In this document: positions 38,140-46,000 of the stretch, piece after piece
How positions within the stretch are numbered: the stretch's first letter is position 1
Layout: each line of letters begins with the position of its first letter
Source: a virus
IMG/VR virus record: IMGVR_UViG_3300036760_000253
Span: 1-48,322 of that record
Length of the DNA stretch: 48,322 bases
Strand: one strand, 5' to 3'
The notes under the pieces: model-generated
Seen by the model: only the letters and a program-made list of their open reading frames with translations
Database searches by the model: none
Told to the model about the DNA's origin: nothing
Made by a program: the position numbers and the translations under genes

Positions 38140-38552
38140 TGGAACGCAACCCCGCGTGGCGGCGCAAGTTCGTCTTCGCCGACCTGAAAGACCGCAAGGA
38201 CAGAGCGATGAAGAAGCGTCGCGAGGTGCCGGAGTCAGCGGCGAACCTGATCTCCTCCGAGCTGCGTGACTGGAGCGACTCGCGTGGCCCGCGTCACGCT
38301 CCGGTGCTCGACATCGACTTCGAGGCATCGCTCATCCCCAGCACGACGCCGGGGCACTACCACCTCTACCTCGACCGCGTGATGACGTGGGACGAGTACT
38401 CGTTCCTACTCAAGGCGCTCGTCACGGTCGGGATCATCAACCCGAGGTACTACGCCTGGGCGATGGAGCGGAAGGCCACCTTCGTGCGCAAGCCCGGCGT
38501 GAAGAAGGAGGCCGACGACAACAACTCGGACGGCCCTGGGCCATCGAGGTGA
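38139..38552 (+). CDS. Early protein of unknown function (137 aa)
   Basis: ATG 38139 (TGATG coupling). A basic N-terminus (NPAWRRKFVFADLKDRKDRA) precedes an acidic/aromatic core (GHYHLYLDRVMTWDEYSFLL) and a helical region (NPRYYAWAMERKATFV). The 3' end is charged and disordered. It ends 88 nt before the phosphoesterase; that gap carries two inverted repeats. Confidence 0.6.
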   Translation: MERNPAWRRKFVFADLKDRKDRAMKKRREVPESAANLISSELRDWSDSRGPRHAPVLDIDFEASLIPSTTPGHYHLYLDRVMTWDEYSFLLKALVTVGIINPRYYAWAMERKATFVRKPGVKKEADDNNSDGPGPSR

Positions 38553-38572
38553 GGTGTACATGCCGTAAGCAC

Positions 38573-38621
38573 GCCTGGAATCCAGGCTGCCCGGTTCACA
38601 GACCGTCTACACTGACGGTCT
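38573..38621 (+). promoter_or_regulatory. Two inverted repeats with promoter-like -10
   Basis: GCCTGGA-A-TCCAGGC (38573-38587) is a near-perfect hairpin. AGACCGT and ACGGTCT (38600-38606 and 38615-38621) flank an 8-bp core containing TACACT (38608-38613). The first may terminate the upstream operon and the second act as operator over a -10 for the phosphoesterase. No clear -35. A TGTACA is at 38556. Confidence 0.45.
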
Positions 38622-38640
38622 CAACGCAGGGAGGAAAGAC

Positions 38641-39852
38641 ATGAGGTACGCAGCAGGGTGGCACAACGAGAAGAACGCACTCATCGTCGAGTTGCGCAAG
38701 CACAACGGGGTGGTGGCCGACGTAGCGCGTGCATCCGGCACTCCGGTGACGACGCTCAAGGACGCCATCCGGCGACTCGGCATCGTGCTCGTCGAGCAGG
38801 TCAAGGAAGTCGAGGCCGATCCGAACCCGGCGCTCGTGCTGGAGAACAAGCGCCTCCGCGCCGCAGCCGACCGCGCCAACAAGGGCGACGTTGCGACCGA
38901 GCGCGTGCTCCAGCGCATCGAGGAGACGGCGCAGGCCCTCGCCCCGAGCTGGGAGTCGGTCAAGGTGCCGAAGCCCGACAAGCCCGGCGACCGCACTTCA
39001 CAGGAGCTTGTGCTCCTCTGGAGTGACCTGCACGCCGCCGAGGTTGTCTCGCTCGAAGAGACGCGCGGGATCAACGAGTACGACTGGTCGATCATGGAGA
39101 AGCGAATGTACGACGCGCAGGCGTCGGTCTTCTCGCACGCCGATCACTTCGGCTTCAACGTCTCGAGGCTCCACATCCCGATGCTCGGGGACATGCTCTC
39201 CGGCGACATCCACGAGGAGCTTGCGATCACGAACGACCGGCCGCTGGCCGAGGCCGTCGTGGATCTCGCGGCTGCACACGTGCCGTGGCTGCTCGGGTTC
39301 GCAGAGCGGTTCCCGCACATCCACATCACGGGCGTGCCGGGCAACCATCCGCGCTCGACGAAGAAGCCCGCGATGAAGCAGGCGCACAACAACGCGGACT
39401 GGCTCTTCTACCAGTTCCTCGCGTCCCTGCTCAAGGATCACCCGCAGTTCACGTTCGACATCGCGCGCGGCTCGTTCAACGTGCTCCAGATCGCGGAGCG
39501 GTGGCGCGCGCTGCTCATGCACGGCGACGGCATCCGCTCGACGATGCCGGGCGTGCCGTGGGGCGGCGTCATCCGGCGCATCACCGTGCTGGAGTCGCAG
39601 TTCACGCAGAACCGGCAGCCCCTCGACTACGTGTTCCTGGGGCACTTCCACTCGCGCAACTCGCTCGACGGCGTACAGGCCAAGACGTTCCTCAACGGAT
39701 CGCTCAAGGGTGCCGACGAGTACAGCCTCAAGCAGTTCGGCTCCGGCCGGGCCGCGTCGCAGACCCTCCTGAGCTTTCATCCGAAGCGGGGCTGGACGGG
39801 CTCGTACGCCATCGAGCTGCAAGGCGTGCTGCCCGGCAGCGAAGGCTGGTAG
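38641..39852 (+). CDS. HTH + calcineurin-like phosphoesterase (403 aa)
   Basis: ATG 38641 has GGGAGG 8 nt upstream. Residues 1-60 form a small HTH (VVADVARASGTPVTTLKDAI). A coiled segment (~65-100) leads to the metallophosphoesterase core: SDLHAAE (D129, H131), LGDMLSGDIH (182-191), VPGNHPR (GNH 234-236), LMHGDG (H294) and LGHFHSR (333-339). All metal-binding motifs of the Mre11/SbcD superfamily are present. It may be a DNA nuclease or nucleotidase. It is preceded by its own control region. Confidence 0.85.
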   Translation: MRYAAGWHNEKNALIVELRKHNGVVADVARASGTPVTTLKDAIRRLGIVLVEQVKEVEADPNPALVLENKRLRAAADRANKGDVATERVLQRIEETAQALAPSWESVKVPKPDKPGDRTSQELVLLWSDLHAAEVVSLEETRGINEYDWSIMEKRMYDAQASVFSHADHFGFNVSRLHIPMLGDMLSGDIHEELAITNDRPLAEAVVDLAAAHVPWLLGFAERFPHIHITGVPGNHPRSTKKPAMKQAHNNADWLFYQFLASLLKDHPQFTFDIARGSFNVLQIAERWRALLMHGDGIRSTMPGVPWGGVIRRITVLESQFTQNRQPLDYVFLGHFHSRNSLDGVQAKTFLNGSLKGADEYSLKQFGSGRAASQTLLSFHPKRGWTGSYAIELQGVLPGSEGW

Positions 39853-40095
39853 GTGGCCCGAGTCGATCACACGTGGGTCGGAGGCGGGGTCGAGGCGCAC
39901 GCGCACCTCGGCTTCCGTCCCGACCGCGTGCGGTGCTGGGCGGTCTTCGCCGAGCACGAGGATCAACTCGTCGTCACCGGCCGCCTGTGCGCCCTCTCAC
40001 TGCTCTTCTGGCCCGGCCAGAAGATCGTGCTCGGGCCGAAGTGGTGGGGGCGTGAGGTGGAGTTCCAGGACGAGCTACACGAAGACGACGACTGA
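39853..40095 (+). CDS. Early protein of unknown function (80 aa)
   Basis: GTG 39853 directly follows the TAG of the phosphoesterase gene. It contains VDHTWVGGGVEAHAHLGFRP, a beta hairpin, and a Trp-rich segment (LFWPGQKIVLGPKWWGREVE) with an acidic end (DELHEDDD). No family. The TGA overlaps the ATG of the HNH ORF. Confidence 0.6.
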   Translation: MARVDHTWVGGGVEAHAHLGFRPDRVRCWAVFAEHEDQLVVTGRLCALSLLFWPGQKIVLGPKWWGREVEFQDELHEDDD

Positions 40096-41219
40096 TGGGC
40101 CAACGGCCGACGCTGCACAGCAGGATCAAGAAGGGATACGTCGTCTTGTACTACAACAAGACGCGCATCGGCATGGAGCATCGCTTCGTGATGGAGCGCC
40201 ATCTTGGTAGGCCGCTCCGCGACGAAGAGACCGTGCATCACATCAACAAGATTCGTCACGACAATCGTCTTGAGAATCTCGTGCTCTACGACTCGATGAG
40301 CGAGCATATGACCACAGAACACGACAAGGGGCCCCGCTACTGCCCGCCATTGCGGCGGGAGCTTGTAGCGGGGCCTTCATCCACCTGTCACGGTGCGTTA
40401 GAAGCGGTAGCCGAGCTTGGCGTAGACGCGGGCCATCGCGATCACTTCGAGCAGCGGGTAGTAGCCGCCCAGGTGAACCGGCCAGCAGTCGGTGTGCCCC
40501 TCGCTCGCGGAGAAGTGCTGCGACACGTTCCAGTGCGAGGTGACACCCGGCCGAGTCCCGTCGCTGTAGACGAGCGGGTGCCGCTTCGGATCGGCGTTGT
40601 GCCACGCAGCGAGCGTCTTGGCCGTCGCACGGAGTTGCGGGTGTCGAGCGGCCCACACCTTGCGACGGACGACGTTGCTCGGCGAGCGGAGCATGATGTT
40701 CGACACCTGCTCGATGCCGACGCTGCGAACGTTCACCCCGCCTGCCTGCCAGAAGACTGCACGGCCGAGCCCGAGGGCCCACGCGATGTGTCCCTCGGCG
40801 TCGTTCACCGAGTGGATCCCGTAGTCCTTCGAGGCGAGGTACGTGTCGATGCCGTCCACGTCCGCCCACCCCTTCACGTCAGGGCTCACGGTCTCGTGTA
40901 CGACGGCGAGATCCTTGTCGTGCATCCCGTGTGCGTGCTTGGCGAGCACGGCCGCGCTGTTGTGGTAGGCGAGCTTCGGCATCAGACCTTCCCCCCGAGC
41001 GAGGCGAGGATGAACTGCACGAGCTTGACCGTACCTTCGGCCGCACCGGCAGAGATCAGGAGCCGCGTCACGATGAGCACGGCGAGCGACTTCTCCTGCT
41101 TCACCGCGTCGGTCGAGGCGACCGCTGCCCACACCGCCCGGCCCACGCGCTTGAGCGCGCCGCCGACGGCCGAGGGCTTCTTCGGCTTCTGTGCCGTCGC
41201 TGCTTCGAGCGCGGCCTGA
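40095..41219 (+). CDS. HNH endonuclease ORF, anomalously long (374 aa)
   Basis: The first ~75 residues are a clear HNH_3-type homing endonuclease: EHRFVMERHLGRPLRD (~28-43) then VHHINKIRHDNRLENLVLYD (~47-66). Family members normally stop soon after. Here the frame runs on for ~290 residues through the terminator and antisense to the endolysin. The tail has no protein-like features. Either the natural stop was lost, or there is a frameshift near 40320-40335 (another frame stops at 40366-40368), or the sequence has an error. ATG 40095 overlaps the previous TGA. Confidence 0.55.
   Translation: MGQRPTLHSRIKKGYVVLYYNKTRIGMEHRFVMERHLGRPLRDEETVHHINKIRHDNRLENLVLYDSMSEHMTTEHDKGPRYCPPLRRELVAGPSSTCHGALEAVAELGVDAGHRDHFEQRVVAAQVNRPAVGVPLARGEVLRHVPVRGDTRPSPVAVDERVPLRIGVVPRSERLGRRTELRVSSGPHLATDDVARRAEHDVRHLLDADAANVHPACLPEDCTAEPEGPRDVSLGVVHRVDPVVLRGEVRVDAVHVRPPLHVRAHGLVYDGEILVVHPVCVLGEHGRAVVVGELRHQTFPPSEARMNCTSLTVPSAAPAEIRSRVTMSTASDFSCFTASVEATAAHTARPTRLSAPPTAEGFFGFCAVAASSAA
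40330..40375. terminator. Strong bidirectional terminator between convergent operons
   Basis: GGCCCCGCTAC (40330-40340) pairs with GTAGCGGGGCC (40365-40375), and CCCGCC with GGCGGG inside. The structure is symmetric, lies between the rightward early operon and the leftward lysis operon, and is 23 nt from the amidase stop. Short T-runs only, so it may rely on hairpin strength. Confidence 0.7.
40398..40982 (-). CDS. N-acetylmuramoyl-L-alanine amidase endolysin (194 aa)
   Basis: ATG 40982 overlaps the previous TGA. The amidase_2 pattern runs VVHETVSPD (H29), GIHSVNDAEGHIAWALGL, AVFWQAGGVNVRSVGIEQV, then TSHWNVSQHF and EGHTDC (H/C zinc ligands, about 150-166). It cleaves the bond between muramic acid and the stem peptide. 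No signal peptide is present, so it needs the nearby membrane proteins to reach the wall. It is the last gene before the terminator. Confidence 0.88.
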   Translation of the reverse strand: MPKLAYHNSAAVLAKHAHGMHDKDLAVVHETVSPDVKGWADVDGIDTYLASKDYGIHSVNDAEGHIAWALGLGRAVFWQAGGVNVRSVGIEQVSNIMLRSPSNVVRRKVWAARHPQLRATAKTLAAWHNADPKRHPLVYSDGTRPGVTSHWNVSQHFSASEGHTDCWPVHLGGYYPLLEVIAMARVYAKLGYRF

Positions 41220-41299
41220 GCGGCAACGAGCTGCTCTTGGAGCCGCGTGTTCGAGGATGAGAGATCCTCGTACGTTGCGGCGGGTGCTTTTGCACTCAT
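40982..41299 (-). CDS. Small membrane-associated protein, lysis cassette (105 aa)
   Basis: ATG 41299 has GGAGG 6 nt upstream. An N-terminal coiled coil (SSSNTRLQEQLVAAQAALEA) leads to a basic Pro/Lys stretch (KPKKPSAVGG) and a C-terminal hydrophobic helix (SLAVLIVTRLLISAGAAEGT). Layout suits a holin-like or membrane-anchored lysis accessory. It directly precedes the amidase gene. Function inferred from position. Confidence 0.6.
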   Translation of the reverse strand: MSAKAPAATYEDLSSSNTRLQEQLVAAQAALEAATAQKPKKPSAVGGALKRVGRAVWAAVASTDAVKQEKSLAVLIVTRLLISAGAAEGTVKLVQFILASLGGKV

Positions 41300-41301
41300 G
41301 A

Positions 41302-41580
41302 TTACCTCCGTGGAACCTTGAGACCGCACGATGTCGTGCGGATGTCACGTACAAGCAGACCGTCGTAGAACCGTACGGCCCGCTGCTTCTCCGAGAGCGA
41401 GATCGTCTTGTCGGCGAGCACCTGCGCTTCGATGTCGCAGAACACGACATGCCACACGAGATCCTGCCGCTGCTTGAAGGCGTTGGTCTGATGGAAGCGC
41501 ACGATCAGCGCGAAGCCAGAGACGACCAACGCTCCGGCAGCGAGGAGAGACAAGCACGCCAGCGCGAGTCCGGTGCGCAT
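41302..41580 (-). CDS. Membrane-anchored lysis-cassette protein (92 aa)
   Basis: ATG 41580 overlaps the previous stop as TGATG; a GTG one codon upstream (41583) is an equal option. It has an N-terminal transmembrane segment (LALACLSLLAAGALVVSGFA), then a soluble ~60-residue domain with a charged helix (LADKTISLSEKQRAVRFYDG) and two Cys. Inner-membrane spanin-like or regulator in topology. No family. Confidence 0.6.
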   Translation of the reverse strand: MRTGLALACLSLLAAGALVVSGFALIVRFHQTNAFKQRQDLVWHVVFCDIEAQVLADKTISLSEKQRAVRFYDGLLVRDIRTTSCGLKVPRR

Positions 41581-41867
41581 CACTTGCCGCCGATCTTGCC
41601 GGTGGCGATCAGCACCGTCAGTGCGAAGGTGATCGCAGACACAGCGATAGTGAGCGCGAACCCGAGGATCGTTTTGCGCAGGGTGTCCAACGACTTCTTG
41701 AGGTCGGCCATTTCCTCCGCAAGGCTCTTGGCGTCCTGGGCGAGCAGTGCGCGCTCACGATCAACGTCACGCCGCCAATCGACAAGCTCCCTAACGGTAC
41801 GCGCAAGCTCGCGTACGCGGTACGTCAAGACGCCGCCGGGGGTCTCTTCGGCGGGGTAATCGCTCAT
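41580..41867 (-). CDS. XhlA/holin-like membrane protein (95 aa)
   Basis: An N-terminal coiled coil (TYRVRELARTVRELVDWRRD ... LAQDAKSLAEEMADLKKSLD) is followed by a single C-terminal membrane span (ILGFALTIAVSAITFALTVL) and a short basic end. This coiled-coil-then-TM order is typical of XhlA-type and actinophage holin-like proteins. ATG 41867. It likely controls timing of endolysin release. Confidence 0.7.
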   Translation of the reverse strand: MSDYPAEETPGGVLTYRVRELARTVRELVDWRRDVDRERALLAQDAKSLAEEMADLKKSLDTLRKTILGFALTIAVSAITFALTVLIATGKIGGK

Positions 41868-41870
41868 GAT

Positions 41871-41969
41871 TTACGCTCGCCGTCCGAACAGCCAGAAGAG
41901 GATGGCGATGATGACGAGCACGAGCACGATGCCGAGCAGCGTGTCGTTCGATGCTGCGAGTGCGAGCAT
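41871..41969 (-). CDS. Membrane micropeptide (32 aa)
   Basis: ATG 41969, with GGAGG 6 nt upstream. The protein is nearly all one membrane span (TLLGIVLVLVIIAILFWLFG) and ends GRRA (positive-inside C-terminus). The lysis cassette context suggests a holin partner. The longer frame upstream is not protein-like. Confidence 0.65.
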   Translation of the reverse strand: MLALAASNDTLLGIVLVLVIIAILFWLFGRRA

Positions 41970-42006
41970 GGTGTTGCCTCCTATGAGCTGGGTAGTTGGA
42001 GTGTAC

Positions 42007-43011
42007 CTAGGCGAAACGACGTGCGCCGACGAAATCCTTACGTCCGGCGAGATTCGAGACCCTGACGTGAAGGCCAGAGCCGGGGGCCTCGATAAAACGG
42101 CCATTGCCGATGTACATGCCCTCGTGTCCCGGCTTGCCGTTCTTCGGATCGGCCCCCGTGAAGAAAACGGCGTCGCCCGGCTTGAGGTTCTGCACGGGCA
42201 CCTGCTGGCCCGCGTCCCACTGTTCGTACGTCGTGCGCGGCACCTTCACGCCGAGCTGACTCCACACGGTCTGCACGAGCCCCGAGCAGTCGAAGCCGGT
42301 TTGCGCGTTCGTGCCGCCCCAGGCGTACTTGACGCCGAGGTATTTCTTCACGAGCTGCGCGGCCGAGGTGTCTAGAGGGCCCGCCTGCTGCACGGCCGGG
42401 GCCGTCATCGTAGGCACGGCACTCTTGAGCTTGGCGAAGAGGGGAGCGAGCTGCGCGAGCTGGTCGGTCGGCTGGGCCGAGCCCGAGCCGATGGCCGCGA
42501 GGCCGTCCTGGGCCTGCTGACGGATCGCCTCAGCGCCGCCGAGCGGAGATCCGGGGGTAGGGGTCGAACCTACGCCTGCGGCGTCAGGGGCCGCCATCCT
42601 GCCATTAGACGACCCCGGAGCGGTCGCGGTGGTGCCGAGCACCTTCGAGGCGTACGTGAGCCCGTGCGTGCTCGTGGGCTGGCCGGAGACCCAGGTCGAG
42701 AGTCCGGCCGCAGGATCGCCTTGCCCGGTCTTGAGGTACGAGACGAGCCCGGCGTAGTGCGGGCTCGAGAGGAGCGTCCGAGCGAACGCCTTAGCACCCT
42801 GCGCGAGCGTGCTGTACGACTGCACGCCGACGGAGTTGATCGGCTTCGAGCCCGGCATCTGCTCGGTCGTATTCAGGTAGTTGTAGCGCGCGTCGTTGTT
42901 CGTGTGCCCGCCTTCCCACGGCTGCCACTTGTCGAGCAACGCGACGGCCTGCGGTGTCGGCTTCGCGCCGAGCGCCCGGAGGTAGACCGTCTGCCACGAT
43001 GGTGCGCTCAT
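42007..43011 (-). CDS. Two-domain peptidoglycan hydrolase with NlpC/P60 C-terminus (334 aa)
   Basis: N-terminal ~120 residues (VYLRALGAKPTPQAVALLDK ... LNTTEQMPGS ... SYSTLAQGAKAFARTLLSSP) resemble the small helical wall-binding or lysozyme-like domain found on many phage lysins. The NlpC/P60 peptidase has FDCSGL (C242), H296 in KPGHEGMYIGNG and a third polar residue near FIEAP. The linker (~130-157) is Gly/Pro/Ser-rich, and the DNA coding for it contains a full tRNA (42549-42619) on the same strand. ATGA overlap with the giant gene. Virion-borne or lysis hydrolase. Confidence 0.88.
   Translation of the reverse strand: MSAPSWQTVYLRALGAKPTPQAVALLDKWQPWEGGHTNNDARYNYLNTTEQMPGSKPINSVGVQSYSTLAQGAKAFARTLLSSPHYAGLVSYLKTGQGDPAAGLSTWVSGQPTSTHGLTYASKVLGTTATAPGSSNGRMAAPDAAGVGSTPTPGSPLGGAEAIRQQAQDGLAAIGSGSAQPTDQLAQLAPLFAKLKSAVPTMTAPAVQQAGPLDTSAAQLVKKYLGVKYAWGGTNAQTGFDCSGLVQTVWSQLGVKVPRTTYEQWDAGQQVPVQNLKPGDAVFFTGADPKNGKPGHEGMYIGNGRFIEAPGSGLHVRVSNLAGRKDFVGARRFA
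42549..42619 (-). tRNA. Cloverleaf tRNA inside a coding gene, best read as tRNA-Gln(CUG)
   Basis: All arms fold: acceptor TCCGGGG/CCCCGGA, D arm GTCT/GGAT with AATGGCA loop, anticodon stem GCGGC/GCCGC with loop CCCTGAC, variable AGGC, T arm GTAGG/CCTAC with loop TTCGACC, and discriminator T. U8, A14, G18-G19, A21 and the T-loop consensus are present. U1-A72 is typical of tRNA-Gln. Position 33 is C, not the near-invariant U, and no CCA is encoded. It lies entirely within codons ~131-154 of the NlpC/P60 gene, same strand. Confidence 0.7.
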
Positions 43012-46000
43012 TTCCCTGCCGCCTTCGATGCGTCTCGGATTGCAGCCTCGTACTGTGCGAGGCTCGGGCCGACGAGAGCGTGACGGATCGCGTCAATGAT
43101 CTGCGAGGCGTCGGTGGTCGTGCCCTTGTTCGTGACGAGCGTCGCTACGCTCTCGAAGCTCTTGTCGCCGGTCGTCTTCTCGTAGTACTGCACGATGTCC
43201 TTCATCTGCGCCTTGCGATCACCGGGGTACGCGCGCACAAGGCTGTCGATATGCGCCTTGTGATCGAGGTTGAGTAGGATGTCGGGAGTCGGCGCGGGCA
43301 GTCCGAGATCCTTCGCCTGCTGCTCCAGCTTCTTCGTCGGCTTGGCCGCAAGGTCGGTCGCCTTGTACGTCTGGATCCCCATGCCGGTCGCCTCCAGGCC
43401 GAACCCGGCGGCTGCTGCCTCGATGCCGTTCATCCCGGCGGTGGGGTCGTTGTACAACTGCCATGCGTCCTGCGCGATGAGCGGCTGGAAGTGTGACGCT
43501 GCTTCGTCCTTCCAGTTGAACGGCTGCCCGAGGTGCTGCGGGTCGCGGTTCTTCATCCAGTCGTTGACCATCCCCGGAGTCGGCGCGAGCTTGCCGGAGA
43601 AGAAGTTGACGAAGGCGTCGGCGCGCGTCGCCTGGCCGAACTTGTTGGACGTGAGCGACTGTACCTGGCCCGTAGTCGAGGAGACCTTCTGGCCGGTGTA
43701 GATCATGCCCATGAGGTGAAAGAGCTGGCCGAACCCGCCGCCGAGGTCGATGCGCGTATCGCCCACCTTGATCTTCCCGAAGTCAGACGAGCGCCAGTCA
43801 GTGCCCACCTCTGCGCCGGGAACGAAGAGCTTGATCGCACCGAGGATCGTGGCGAGAGATCCGAACGTGCGGAGCCCCGCGCGGAGATACTGCCGCCGAA
43901 CGAACTTGTCTCCCGCGATGTAGTTGCGCGGGTTGAGCATCTGCACGCGCGACGCGAGCAGGCGCGGGGAGAAGAAGAGCGCGTTCAGCAACGGGGCCGA
44001 CTCCTGCAACACCTTGCCGGGGAGATCGCCACGGCCGGTGATGCCGTTGATGAAGTGACCGAGTTCCTGGAGGAACTGCTTGTCGTGGATGTCCTGTCCG
44101 CGCTGCGCGGCTTCAACGAGCAGCTTGTCGGCCAACTCGGTGCGCAGCATCACGGCCATGCCGGTGTACATTCGCCCGGAAGAGCGGATGATCGAGCCGG
44201 GGCCGTGCCCCTTAACCGTCAACTTCTCGGCGAGGTTCGACTGGTACTGCTCCTCGCGCAGTCCGATCTCGGTCTCCAGGTCGGTGATCGCGAGCCCCAT
44301 GTCCTCGTACAACGGGTAGTTGGCCTTCGCGTGGATTCCCTCCATCATCGCCTGGTACGGAGCCTCACCGCCGCCCGTGTACTTCGAGAGGAACTCGAAC
44401 TGCGCACGCCATGCCTTGAACCACGTCTTCGGGTCGTAGAACGCGGCGACGAGCGCCTGCCGAAGACCGAAGCTCACGTCCATCGACGACATGATCGAGC
44501 GCGGAATGTTGAGCGCGGAGAGCGCAAGGTTATACCCCTTGTCCCACTTCGATGCGATGTCCTGCAACGACATCACGGTGTCGCTGCCCCACACGTGGCG
44601 CATGAGGTTCAGCTCGCTCTTCGTCGGCGTGCGCCCCTCGCGGATGAGCGACACGAGCGCATCGGCGACGCGCGTCTTCTGGCCGGTCATGAGGTTCGGG
44701 TGCTGCAACACGGTGGAGAGCAGGTGGTCGAGCGAGTCTTGCGTCATGTCGCGTGCGCGCCCGTTGATGACCACCTTCGGCAGCTCGCCCGCCAGCTCGC
44801 TCTTGCCTGCGGCGAGGCGCTCCTCCGGCGGCAGTGCGTCGTTGAGGAAGTGCCCCTCGGCGTTGCGGAAGCGAGCGGTGCGCTCGATGCTGTACCCGGC
44901 CTCCTGCTCGCCGCGCGACACGCGGAGCCCCTGCATGAGCGAGCGGAGCTGCTCCTCCGGGCCCATCTGCTCGAAGACGTACTTCTCCACGTCCGGGATC
45001 GTCACGCGCCCGTTCACTCCGGTGCCGACGAGGTGCTCGGGGTTGACGCCGTGCTTCTCTGCGAGCGCGCGGGCCTCTCCGGTGATGTCGTCGGGCCAGC
45101 GCCAGTTGTGGTTCTGCGGCAGGTGCGCAGCAGCGAGCCGACGAGCGAACGCAGGGCGCTGCGCGATCTCGCGCTTGAAGAAGTCGTCGAACGCCGCCTT
45201 GATCTCGGGGCTGATCTTCGCCCCCGGAACGCTCTCAGCGTCCGCGTAGATCCGCGTCATCTGCTCAGCGATGTGCTCCATCGCCGGGCGCAGAGCCTCG
45301 TCGGGGATGCCGCCGCTCTTGAAGTACTGCTCGAAGGTGCGCGCGATGGTCTCGGGGTCGTTGCCGAGCGACGCTCGCAGCTCTTCGGGAAGGTACTGCT
45401 CGACGGCGTGGCCCAGCTCGTGAATCGCCGTGGACACGTCGCTGCCCTCGAAGAGCGCGAGGATGTGGTTGATGAGCGGTCGCTCCTGCGCATCGGCGAT
45501 GTGGCGCAACAGGGGATTGTCCCCCTGGAAGAAGGACTCGGGGTCGGGCGAGTTGCGAGCCTCGATGGCCTGGTCGAGTGCGTCCGCGACGGCGTGAATC
45601 TCCGGGTCGTCAGTGTTGCGCGCCTGGTGCGAGAGCCACCGGAGAACGTCGGCGCGATCCTGTCGGCTGCCGATGGTGCCGTTCTTCGGCACGAGCTTGC
45701 CCATCATGGCGGCGGCTTCTGCGAGCAGCTCCTCGTACCGCTGCCCCGCGCGCTCACGCGCGAAGTCAGCGAAGTCGGTACGGATCTTCTCGACCTTGCC
45801 CTGCGCCTCGTCGATGGCCTTCTGGAGTGCGGCCGACTCGGGGTGCTTGGAGATCGCGTCCTGATACATGACGCCCCACGCGCCTTCCTGAGCTGCGCGG
45901 GCATCCTCGACGTAGCCGCCCTCCCACGAGATCGGCTCCGTGCGCGGACTGACATCGTGAACGAGACCGCGCAGTCGATTGGCGAAGTTCTCGGAGCCGG

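Noticed and set aside
42540-42630. Prophage attachment site derived from a tRNA
   Set aside because: The whole tRNA is present, inside a coding gene, and no integrase or excisionase is seen in the window.
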